From the NCBI GenBank assembly GCA_009783975.1, contig WRCL01000182.1:1-5002 (forward strand): DNA of 5,002 nucleotides. Reading direction: 5' to 3'. Positions 1-5,002 of this stretch are shown one piece after another (positions within the stretch are counted from its first letter, which is position 1; every line of letters starts with the position of its first letter). The translations under genes were made by a program, and so were the position numbers. The notes beneath the pieces are model-generated. The model ran no database searches, had not been told where the DNA came from, and worked only from the letters and a program-made list of their open reading frames with translations. Source of the DNA: Micrococcales bacterium. Its GTDB lineage: Bacteria; Actinomycetota; Actinomycetes; Actinomycetales; Cellulomonadaceae.

Positions 1-674
1 AGCTCGATGGGATCGACGACATCGTCGAACAGCTGGGCGAGCAGCTTGCGGTGGGCCTTGTCGGCCTGGTTCTCCAGGCGGTTGACCTCGACCCAGTAGT
101 CGGACAACGCGTCCATGGACCGCAGGCGGGGCATGGCCTCAGCGGTGAGCTCGGCGGCGCGCTGGAGCACCTGGACCTGGTCGGCGACCCGCGGGGGCAG
201 CACGTCGACCCGGTAGAGCACAACCATGTCGGCGGCTTCTTCCATGTAGTCCATGCAGTCGTCCAGCGCGCTGGCCAGGGCGTAGATATCGTCACGGTCG
301 AATGGGGTGACGAACGTCTGGTTGAGCTTGCGCATGATCAGGTGCGTGGTCTCGTCCGCGGCGTGCTCAGCCTCGGCCAGGGCCTTGGCGATGGACTTGC
401 GTGTGGGACGGTCTGTGGCTGCGAGCATCTCGGCCAGCAGGTTCGCTCCTGTGACCAGGTGCGCAGCCAGGCCGGCGAGCAGGTCGAAGTAGGAGTCTTC
501 ACGTGGGGTCAGGCGGAACCGCCGGCGCTTGCGCGGTGGTGCGGCCGGTGCCGCGGGCTCGAGATCGTCTGAGCCTGGGGCTTCGAGCTCGTCCGAGGTG
601 GGGGTTTCGAGCTCTTCTGCGGGTGGGACTGTGTCGGCCACACCGGGTTCTTCCGGTGTCTGGTCTTGTTGCAC
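1..674 (-). CDS. DUF47 / PhoU-like Pit accessory protein (partial, C-terminus beyond left edge)
   Basis: The visible 224 residues match the DUF47 family, helical PhoU-like proteins usually encoded beside a Pit-type inorganic phosphate transporter and thought to modulate it in the cytoplasm at the membrane. The conserved domain starts near residue 52 (RFRLTPRED). It carries VTPFDRDDIYALASALDD (about 122-139), DCMDYMEEAADMVVLYRVD (about 139-157) and WVEVNRLENQAD (about 194-205). ExxxD metal-type motifs of the PhoU kind are visible at E103/D107 and E201/D205, with D138, D139 and D142 also conserved-looking. Family members are roughly 205-215 residues, so about 40-50 C-terminal residues are off the window, as is any pit gene. 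GTG at 674 is the farthest possible start, because an in-frame TAG lies three codons upstream. It has no Shine-Dalgarno sequence but sits 6 nt after a TANNNT box. A second GTG at 641 is preceded 8 nt upstream by GGAAG and is a real alternative. The first ~51 residues are an acidic, Pro/Ala-rich tail absent from typical homologues. Family call is firm; the exact start is uncertain. Confidence 0.9.
   Translation of the reverse strand, partial: MQQDQTPEEPGVADTVPPAEELETPTSDELEAPGSDDLEPAAPAAPPRKRRRFRLTPREDSYFDLLAGLAAHLVTGANLLAEMLAATDRPTRKSIAKALAEAEHAADETTHLIMRKLNQTFVTPFDRDDIYALASALDDCMDYMEEAADMVVLYRVDVLPPRVADQVQVLQRAAELTAEAMPRLRSMDALSDYWVEVNRLENQADKAHRKLLAQLFDDVVDPIE
546..617 (-). repeat. Three tandem 8-residue acidic repeats inside the DUF47 N-terminal tail
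   Basis: Residues 20-43 (numbered from the GTG at 674) read EELETPTS, DELEAPGS, DDLEPAAP: three consecutive 24-nt units sharing the core (D/E)(D/E)LE followed by a Pro/Ala/Ser-rich linker. At DNA level the units share a GA-CTCGA core (gagctcga, gagctcga, gatctcga). A basic patch RKRRR (48-52) follows directly before the conserved domain. The tail is expected to be disordered; its role is unknown. Confidence 0.7.
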
Positions 675-680
675 GGGGCA

Positions 681-686
681 AGGCTA
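681..686 (-). promoter_or_regulatory. Candidate -10 box (TAGCCT) for the DUF47 gene
   Basis: On the minus strand TAGCCT fits the actinobacterial TANNNT -10 consensus and ends exactly 6 nt before the GTG at 674. That would place the transcription start at or next to the first base of the start codon, giving a leaderless mRNA. No convincing -35 hexamer is seen 16-18 nt upstream, which is common for actinobacterial promoters. This is inferred from motif and spacing only. Confidence 0.45.
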
Positions 687-775
687 CGCCACGACGGGGC
701 CGCGGAACACAGGCTTGGCTGGGCCAGTCGTGACGACCTTCTCACACTGCCGTGGGTGCCTGGTCGCGACCCCCG

Positions 776-781
776 TACACT
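776..781 (+). promoter_or_regulatory. Candidate -10 box (TACACT) upstream of the serine hydrolase gene
   Basis: TACACT matches TANNNT. It lies 5 nt before an ATG at 787 that is in frame with the hydrolase start at 937 (50 codons). If active it would either start a roughly 150-nt 5' leader or, less likely given the poor codon bias, an N-terminally extended leaderless protein. The similar sequence CACACT at 924-929 lies 7 nt before ATG 937 and could be a weaker proximal -10 box. The -35 region is unconvincing. Confidence 0.3.
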
Positions 782-824
782 GGTGGATGGCGTCGGGCCG
801 CGGTAGCCCCGGGCTCCATTTTCT

Positions 825-839
825 GCCGCTCCGAGCGGC
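825..839. repeat. Perfect 7-bp inverted repeat, 1-bp centre
   Basis: GCCGCTC and GAGCGGC flank a single C, giving a 15-bp palindrome about 100 bp upstream of the hydrolase start codon. The spacing is too tight for a full-length hairpin but suits a dimeric regulator site. No T-run follows, so it is not an intrinsic terminator. It could also arise by chance in GC-rich DNA. Confidence 0.4.
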
Positions 840-842
840 CAC

Positions 843-856
843 GCGCCGAGAGGCGC
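843..856. repeat. Short hairpin with GAGA tetraloop
   Basis: GCGCC and GGCGC pair around GAGA, a GNRA-type tetraloop, directly after the palindrome at 825-839. If transcription starts near 787 this would fold in the 5' leader of the hydrolase mRNA. It is small, and only the complementarity is directly visible. Confidence 0.35.
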
Positions 857-936
857 TCCCGGCCCGACGTCTTTCCCGTGCTCGTCGCGTGTCGGGGCAC
901 ACACGAGACCACCGGGCAGGGACCACACTGGTCCTC

Positions 937-2454
937 ATGTCGAGCGAGACTGACCTTGTTGCGATCGAGGCCGAGCTGGACGCGCACTGCGCCGCCTATG
1001 TTGCCGCTGGGTTCGCCCCTGGGCTGGTCTATGGGGTGGTTGGGCCCGACGGTCTGAGGCACTGCCTGGGGGTGGGCCACGCCGACGACGAGCACCGTCG
1101 GCCCGACGAGCACACCCGGTTCCCGGTCGCGTCGTTGTCCAAGGCGTTCACGACCGCGGCGGTGCTCATCTGCCGCGACCGCGGGTTGCTGGGGCTGGAC
1201 GACCCGGTGACGACGTGGGTGCCCCAGCTGCGCCTGGTCGGGGGCGACCGTCCGCCGACCGTGCGTGAGCTCGCCTCGATGTGCGGTGGGCTGACCGAGG
1301 ACAACTCGTGGACCGACGTCCAGATCGACATGCCCGCGCCAGCCCTGGCCGCCCAGCTCACCGCCGGGGTGCGCCTGTCAGGGCTGCCCGGAGTCGGTTT
1401 TGACTATTCGAACCTTGGGTACGCGCTGCTTGGGCTCGTCGTCGAGCAGGCCAGCGGGACCGCGTTCGCCACGTTCGTCACCACCGAGATCCTCGAACCG
1501 CTCGGGTTGGCCGACACCTCGTTCTCGCCGTTGTCGCATGGCCGCCAGGTGCTGGCGACCGGATACACCCGCTGCGACGACCGCTGGGTGGGGTTGCCCG
1601 ACGTGACCGCACAGGGGTTTGCCGCAGCGGCGGGGATGGTCTCGACCATCGCTGACCTGGCCCGGTGGATCACATGGTTGTGCGACGGGTTCGACGAGGA
1701 CGGGCCGGCCACTGGTCCGTTGTCGCGTTCGTCACGCCGCGAGATGCAACGGGTGCACACCGTCATCGCGCCGACGGTCACGGCCGCCCCCGAAGGCACC
1801 TGGGCGGTGTCGGTCACCGGGTACGGTCTGGGCCTGATCGTCGAGCACGACCTGCGCCACGGGGTGATCGTCACCCACCCCGGGTCGCTGCCTGGCTACC
1901 GCACCCATATCCGCTGGCACCCCGCCTCGCGCCTGGGCCTGGTCGTCGCGAGCAACTCCCACCGTGGGGGTGTGGGCACCTTGGGGGCAAGGTCGTTCTC
2001 CCGCTTGCTCACAGCGGTCGACGCCCCCGCGCGCACGGTCCGCCTGTGGCCCGAGACGGTCGCAGCCCGCCGCGACACCGAGACCTTGGTCCGCACCTGG
2101 GACGACGCGCTCGCGTCGCGCCTGTTCGCCGCGAACATCGAACCTGACCGTCCTGTGGCACAACGTCGGGCCGAGATTGACCGCCTTGTCGCAGCTGTCG
2201 GCCCCCTGCGCGATCCCCTGCCCGACGATGATGTCATCGCCGCCACCTCCCCCGCCGAGGTCACCTGGTCGATCCCTGGTGAGCACGGCGAGCTCGTGTG
2301 CATGGTCCACCTGACCAGCACCGAACCGGTCGGCGTCCAAGAGCTCGTCGTCACCGCCCGCACAGGCCCGCGTGCCCGCAGCCACCTGGACATCTCACCG
2401 CGCCGGACGTCAACCCCCCTGCCCGCCTGGGCCAACGTCGGCGTCGAGCTGTAG
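937..2454 (+). CDS. Serine hydrolase of the beta-lactamase (class C / PBP4*-like) family with extra C-terminal domain
   Basis: This 505-residue protein has the active-site motifs of the beta-lactamase-fold serine hydrolases (Pfam Beta-lactamase, PF00144), which include class C beta-lactamases, D-aminopeptidases and esterases. They are SLSK at 66-69 (nucleophile S66, base K69), YSN at 157-159, and HPG at 314-316 in the KTG-equivalent strand. The fold runs from about 5 to 345 and opens with GFAPGLVYGVV (25-35). No signal peptide or membrane segment is visible, so it is probably cytoplasmic, which argues against a role as a secreted beta-lactamase. Residues ~346-505 form an additional Arg-rich linker and a domain I cannot name, including TWSIPGEHGELVCMVHL and VQELVV strands. 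The ATG at 937 was chosen because family similarity begins just after it and codon bias decays upstream; its Shine-Dalgarno is poor (AGGGA about 14 nt away). The gene diverges from DUF47 and its last 45 bp overlap the end of vsr. Substrate is not predictable; esterase or peptidase are both possible. Confidence 0.85.
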   Translation: MSSETDLVAIEAELDAHCAAYVAAGFAPGLVYGVVGPDGLRHCLGVGHADDEHRRPDEHTRFPVASLSKAFTTAAVLICRDRGLLGLDDPVTTWVPQLRLVGGDRPPTVRELASMCGGLTEDNSWTDVQIDMPAPALAAQLTAGVRLSGLPGVGFDYSNLGYALLGLVVEQASGTAFATFVTTEILEPLGLADTSFSPLSHGRQVLATGYTRCDDRWVGLPDVTAQGFAAAAGMVSTIADLARWITWLCDGFDEDGPATGPLSRSSRREMQRVHTVIAPTVTAAPEGTWAVSVTGYGLGLIVEHDLRHGVIVTHPGSLPGYRTHIRWHPASRLGLVVASNSHRGGVGTLGARSFSRLLTAVDAPARTVRLWPETVAARRDTETLVRTWDDALASRLFAANIEPDRPVAQRRAEIDRLVAAVGPLRDPLPDDDVIAATSPAEVTWSIPGEHGELVCMVHLTSTEPVGVQELVVTARTGPRARSHLDISPRRTSTPLPAWANVGVEL

Positions 2455-2877
2455 ACGGATCCGCTGGGCAGCGACGGCGGGGTCTTCGTGCTCCCACACA
2501 CGTACGACGGTCCACCCGGCGTCGGCAAGGAGACGGTCGGTGTCGCGGTCGCGGGCCTGGTTCGCGGCGAGCTTGGTCGTCCACCACGACGCGTTGGCCT
2601 GCGGTTGCCGCCCATGGTCAGGGCACCCATGCCAAAAACACCCGTCGACGAACACGGCGACCTGGGCCCGGGTGAAGGCGACGTCGATCGTCCGCCGACG
2701 CTGGCCTGGGACGGCAAACCCGACCCGGTACCTCAGCCCCGCGGCGTGCAGCACCCGGCGCAACGCGAGCTCTGGGGCGGTGTCGCGTCGCGGGGCCGCC
2801 GACATACGTCGCGACGCCCCAGGCGAGGATGGCCCTGGGTGCGTCGGGACGTGCTGTGGCACCGGGGGGTCAGCCAT
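2410..2877 (-). CDS. vsr: Very short patch repair (Vsr-family) DNA mismatch endonuclease
   Basis: A 155-residue protein of the Vsr family, zinc-containing nucleases of the PD-(D/E)XK type. The E. coli member nicks DNA 5' of the T in T:G mismatches made by deamination of 5-methylcytosine. Visible hallmarks are RRDTAPELALRRVLHAAGLRYRV (30-52), the metal-binding Asp D65 in TIDVAF, the signature FVDGCFWHGCPDHG (76-89), the WW-KL-N-RD-D region (98-112) and GWTVVRVWEHE (121-131). These last elements are typical of the DGCFWHGC subtype rather than of E. coli Vsr itself. The start at 2877 is favoured over M25 (2805) because S17-S18-P19 and R23-R24-M25 resemble the conserved stretch that precedes RDT in homologues. 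Residues 1-16 are Pro-rich and variable. It begins 3 nt after the ychF stop codon, so cotranscription is likely, although no Shine-Dalgarno is visible. No cytosine methyltransferase gene lies in the window, so its usual partner is missing here. Confidence 0.9.
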   Translation of the reverse strand: MADPPVPQHVPTHPGPSSPGASRRMSAAPRRDTAPELALRRVLHAAGLRYRVGFAVPGQRRRTIDVAFTRAQVAVFVDGCFWHGCPDHGRQPQANASWWTTKLAANQARDRDTDRLLADAGWTVVRVWEHEDPAVAAQRIRLQLDADVGPGGQGG

Positions 2878-2880
2878 CGG

Positions 2881-3954
2881 TCAGACGTTGAAGCGGAACT
2901 CGACGACGTCGCCGTCGGCCATGACGTAGTCCTTGCCTTCGATACGGGCCTTGCCTGCGGCACGGGCGGCGGGGACCGAGCCGGCGGCGACGAGGTCGTC
3001 GTAGGAGACCACTTCAGCTTTGATGAATCCCTTTTGGAAGTCGGTGTGGATGACACCGGCGGCCTGGGGGGCGGTCCAGCCGGCGTGGATCGTCCAGGCA
3101 CGGGACTCTTTGGGGCCGGCGGTGAGGAAGGTCTGCAGGCCCAGGGTGTGGAACCCGACCCGGGCCAGCTGGTCCAGACCTGCTTCGTCCTGGCCGTTGG
3201 CGGCGAGCATCTCGACGGCTTCGTCAGGGTCGAGCTCAACAAGCTCAGCTTCGAACTTCGCATCGAGAAACACAGTGTCAGCCGGGGCGACCAAAGCACG
3301 CAGCGCATCTCGGGCGTCGTCGTCGCCCAGACCAGTGTCATCGGTGTTGAACACGTAGATCACCGGTTTGGCGGTCATCAGCTGCAGCGGGGCCAACGCG
3401 ACGAGGTCGCCGTCCGACCCGTACAGCCGGGTCCCGGCGTTGAGCAGGTCGTACGCGTCGTGGGCGGCGGCGAGCAACGCCGGCTCGGTCTTTTTCGCCC
3501 TCACCTCTTTCTCCAGACGGGGCAGGGCTTTTTCCACCGTCTCGAGGTCTGCGAGCACAAGCTCGGTGTGGATCGTGTCGATATCTGCGCCCGGGTCGAC
3601 GGCACCATCGACGTGGACCACATCAGGGTCACCGAACGCCCTGGTCACCACGCATATCGCATGAGCTTCGCGGATATTGGCCAAGAACTGGTTGCCCAGC
3701 CCCTCGCCTTGGCTCGCCCCACGCACGATCCCGGCGATGTCGACGAACGACACGGTCGCCGGGACGGTCCGGGCTGAGTCGAACAGCTCGGCCAGGCGCC
3801 CCAGCCGCGGGTCAGGCAGCGGCACCACCCCGACGTTCGGCTCGATCGTCGCGAACGGGTAGTTCGCTGCGAGCACGCTCGCCCTGGTCAACGCGTTGAA
3901 CAACGTCGACTTGCCGACGTTGGGCAGTCCAACGATCCCAATGGTCAGTCCCAC
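2881..3954 (-). CDS. ychF: Redox-regulated ATPase YchF (Obg-family P-loop NTPase)
   Basis: This is YchF (OLA1 in eukaryotes), a cytosolic ribosome-associated P-loop NTPase of the Obg branch that hydrolyses ATP in preference to GTP and is linked to stress responses and translation. From the GTG at 3954 the product is 357 residues, close to the usual ~363. Motifs: Walker [10 protein letters not shown] at 9-17, switch I region around [12 protein letters not shown] (31-42), switch [18 protein letters not shown] (72-87), the nucleotide-specificity loop NTDD at 203-206, and a C-terminal TGS domain (about 275-357) containing [21 protein letters not shown] and ending [11 protein letters not shown]. 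YchF normally has NxxE where GTPases have NKxD; here the last position is D. An upstream in-frame GTG at 3975 exists, but the family begins at the second GTG (VGLTIGIVG). No Shine-Dalgarno sequence is visible; a TAGACT box lies 8 nt upstream. vsr follows after 3 nt. Confidence 0.97.
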   Translation of the reverse strand: MGLTIGIVGLPNVGKSTLFNALTRASVLAANYPFATIEPNVGVVPLPDPRLGRLAELFDSARTVPATVSFVDIAGIVRGASQGEGLGNQFLANIREAHAICVVTRAFGDPDVVHVDGAVDPGADIDTIHTELVLADLETVEKALPRLEKEVRAKKTEPALLAAAHDAYDLLNAGTRLYGSDGDLVALAPLQLMTAKPVIYVFNTDDTGLGDDDARDALRALVAPADTVFLDAKFEAELVELDPDEAVEMLAANGQDEAGLDQLARVGFHTLGLQTFLTAGPKESRAWTIHAGWTAPQAAGVIHTDFQKGFIKAEVVSYDDLVAAGSVPAARAAGKARIEGKDYVMADGDVVEFRFNV

Positions 3955-3962
3955 GGCCCGAC

Positions 3963-3968
3963 AGTCTA
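3963..3968 (-). promoter_or_regulatory. Candidate -10 box (TAGACT) for ychF-vsr
   Basis: On the minus strand TAGACT fits TANNNT and ends 8 nt before the ychF GTG at 3954, so initiation would fall on or within 1-2 nt of the start codon (leaderless or nearly so). It would be unlikely to serve a start at GTG 3975, which lies upstream of it, and so supports the shorter start. No clear -35 is present. Confidence 0.45.
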
Positions 3969-4141
3969 CGGGCACATCGAACAGTCCGAGCGTCCCGGGC
4001 GTCCAGGTCGCGTTCTCGGCGTGTTCGACCGGGGTGTTGGCCCAACGGGCGTCTTTCGCTCCTCACACACACGTCTCACCCCCCACAACAGCGTGAACCC
4101 GCGCGCAACGCGGCTGTCTCAAACGGCTTGTCGCCGGTGGC

Positions 4142-4156
4142 CCAGATACCATCTGG
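4142..4156. repeat. Perfect 6-bp inverted repeat overlapping the putative disA -10 box
   Basis: CCAGAT and ATCTGG flank ACC, ending 4 nt before the disA GTG. The repeat covers the whole TACCAT box (4147-4152). Its position would let a dimeric repressor block RNA polymerase, but a symmetric sequence of this size could also occur by chance in an intergenic region this long. Confidence 0.45.
4147..4152 (+). promoter_or_regulatory. Candidate -10 box (TACCAT) for disA
   Basis: TACCAT fits TANNNT and lies 8 nt before GTG 4161, again a spacing that implies a leaderless or nearly leaderless transcript. TTGTCG at 4128-4133 resembles a -35 hexamer, but its 13-nt spacing is too short for a standard promoter. 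Confidence 0.45.
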
Positions 4157-4160
4157 TGTC

Positions 4161-5002
4161 GTGAGCGACCTGATGACCACGGCCGAAGAGCGGCTGCGCG
4201 CAACCCTGGCGTTGGTCGCGCCGGGCAGCGAGCTGCGCGACGGTCTGGAACGGATCTTGTGGGGGCGCACCGGGGCGATCGTCGTCCTTGGTGTCGACCC
4301 CGTGGTCGAGGCGATCTGCTCAGGTGGGTTTGCGCTGGATGTCGGGTTTTCTGCCACGCGGCTGCGTGAGCTGGCGAAGATGGACGGGGCTGTGGTCGTC
4401 AGCGCTGACCTGTCGCGGATCGTGCGGGCCAACGTCCAGCTGCTGCCGGACCCGTCGATCCCGACCTCGGAGTCTGGGACCCGGCACCGCACAGCCGAAC
4501 GGGTCGCCAAGCAGACGGGGTTCCCAATCATCTCGGTGTCCGCGTCGATGCGGATCATCGCCTTGTACGTCGACGGGGCACGTCACGTGCTGGAAGACTC
4601 CACGACGATCTTGTCTCGGGCCAACCAGGCCCTGGCCACGCTCGAACGGTACAAAGCCCGGTTGGACGAGGTCTCTGGGACGTTGTCAGCCCTGGAGATC
4701 GAAGACCTCGTGACAGTCCGCGACGTCGCGACAGTCGTCCAGCGCCTGGAGATGGTCCGGCGCATCACCGACGAGATCGACGGGTACGTCATCGAGCTGG
4801 GCACCGACGGACGCCTGATGTCGCTACAGCTGGACGAGCTTGTCGGGGGGATCGGGGCCGACCGTGAGCTGGTCATCCGCGACTATGTCGACACCTCGCG
4901 CCGGGAGGTCGCTGCGGTGCTCGCCGAGCTCTCCGAGCTGGACGCCACAGCGTTGCTCGACCCGGTGCGCATCGCCCGGGTGCTCGGGGTGCCGGGTGGC
5001 GG
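4161..5002 (+). CDS. disA: DNA integrity scanning diadenylate cyclase DisA (partial, C-terminus beyond right edge)
   Basis: DisA condenses two ATP into cyclic di-AMP, a second messenger governing potassium and osmotic homeostasis, and in Bacillus reports on branched DNA structures. The 280 visible residues (from GTG 4161) contain the DAC domain, about 8-145, with the catalytic DGA motif at D75-G76-A77 and the ATP-binding RHR at 108-110 within [15 protein letters not shown]; these positions match those of characterised DisA proteins. A helical linker domain follows (about 146-280), starting [21 protein letters not shown]. Full-length DisA is about 355-360 residues, so the C-terminal helix-hairpin-helix DNA-binding domain lies mostly outside the window. 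GTG 4161 is preferred over ATG 4173 because it leaves the usual short N-terminus and sits 8 nt after a -10-like box; neither has a good Shine-Dalgarno sequence. In many Gram-positive genomes radA precedes disA; here the upstream neighbour is the divergent ychF. The active site looks intact. Confidence 0.97.
   Translation, partial: MSDLMTTAEERLRATLALVAPGSELRDGLERILWGRTGAIVVLGVDPVVEAICSGGFALDVGFSATRLRELAKMDGAVVVSADLSRIVRANVQLLPDPSIPTSESGTRHRTAERVAKQTGFPIISVSASMRIIALYVDGARHVLEDSTTILSRANQALATLERYKARLDEVSGTLSALEIEDLVTVRDVATVVQRLEMVRRITDEIDGYVIELGTDGRLMSLQLDELVGGIGADRELVIRDYVDTSRREVAAVLAELSELDATALLDPVRIARVLGVPGG

Larger units (their letters stand above)
675..936. other. Divergent intergenic region between DUF47 gene and serine hydrolase gene
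   Basis: These 262 bp separate two divergent start codons and contain no gene I can support. The hydrolase frame stays open upstream, but the 50 codons from ATG 787 to ATG 937 are Arg-rich and, by my hand count, only about two thirds have G/C at the third position, clearly lower than inside the gene. The region holds candidate -10 boxes for each direction (681-686 minus, 776-781 plus), two inverted repeats (825-839 and 843-856), and a smaller palindrome at 727-737 (GTCGT-G-ACGAC). The octamer ACACTGGT occurs twice, at 777-784 and 925-932. Confidence 0.7.
3955..4160. other. Divergent intergenic region between ychF and disA
   Basis: These 206 bp hold candidate -10 boxes for ychF-vsr and for disA. 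I see no gene or RNA here. Small features are a palindrome GTTGG-C-CCAAC at 4036-4046, a CA-rich run (cacacacac at 4064-4072) followed by a C-rich stretch, a short stem CCGCG/CGCGG with loop CGCAA at 4099-4113, and the palindrome at 4142-4156 described separately. Confidence 0.7.

Noticed and set aside
51..572. A 173-codon plus-strand open frame
   Set aside because: It is antisense to the DUF47 coding sequence, whose minus-strand translation is clearly a conserved family.
529..936. Upstream extension of the serine hydrolase frame as coding sequence
   Set aside because: The frame stays open to 529 but overlaps the DUF47 gene, is Arg/Gly/Ser-rich, has weak third-position bias from 787 to 936, and lies outside the hydrolase fold.
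1896..2717. A 273-codon minus-strand open frame
   Set aside because: It is antisense to the serine hydrolase and out of frame with vsr; the translation is Ser/Arg/Pro-rich with no recognisable motif.
2488..3777. A 429-codon open frame on the plus strand, antisense to ychF and part of vsr
   Set aside because: It is the complement shadow of two well-identified conserved genes; its translation is low-complexity, His/Gly/Val-rich and matches no family I know. Long antisense frames are expected in GC-rich coding DNA.
4064..4072. CA dinucleotide run as a functional microsatellite
   Set aside because: It is only four to five units long and not placed at a promoter spacer or in a coding frame where slippage would matter.
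4099..4113. Short GC-rich stem (CCGCG/CGCGG) as a terminator
   Set aside because: It has only 5 bp, is not followed by a T-run in either direction, and lies between divergent starts where no terminator is needed.
1..5002. A new defence or signalling gene cluster built from vsr, ychF and disA
   Set aside because: Only ychF and vsr appear to share a transcript; disA is divergent and the hydrolase convergent. All five proteins belong to known families and nothing in the sequence ties them into one system.

Overview
This GC-rich window reads as chromosomal DNA of an actinobacterium. The evidence is strong third-position G/C in every reading frame I accept, frequent GTG starts, poor or absent Shine-Dalgarno sequences, and protein families with an actinobacterial look: a DUF47 Pit accessory protein, a DGCFWHGC-type Vsr endonuclease and DisA. 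A Micrococcales-like origin is my guess; the sequence alone does not fix genus or family.

Five protein genes account for nearly everything. From left to right: (1) a leftward, left-truncated DUF47/PhoU-like protein with an unusual acidic N-terminal tail (1-674). (2) A 262-bp divergent intergenic region (675-936) with a candidate promoter for each direction and two compact inverted repeats. (3) A rightward cytoplasmic serine beta-lactamase-fold hydrolase with an extra C-terminal domain (937-2454). (4) A leftward Vsr-family endonuclease (2410-2877), whose 3' end overlaps the hydrolase 3' end tail to tail by 45 bp. (5) The leftward P-loop ATPase gene ychF (2881-3954), lying 3 nt upstream of vsr and very likely cotranscribed with it. 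(6) A second divergent intergenic region (3955-4160) with candidate promoters for both directions. (7) The rightward diadenylate cyclase gene disA, truncated by the right edge (4161-5002).

There is no obvious shared pathway. The genes are mostly housekeeping or stress-linked: phosphate uptake accessory function, a ribosome-associated ATPase, mismatch repair, and c-di-AMP signalling tied to DNA integrity. The most informative features are regulatory. Three genes (DUF47, ychF, disA) begin with GTG placed 6-8 nt after a TANNNT box with no visible Shine-Dalgarno sequence, the arrangement expected of leaderless transcripts. A perfect 6+6 bp palindrome covers the putative disA -10 box. I found no mobile element, CRISPR array, RNA gene or convincing intrinsic terminator, and nothing that I can support as a new multi-gene system.
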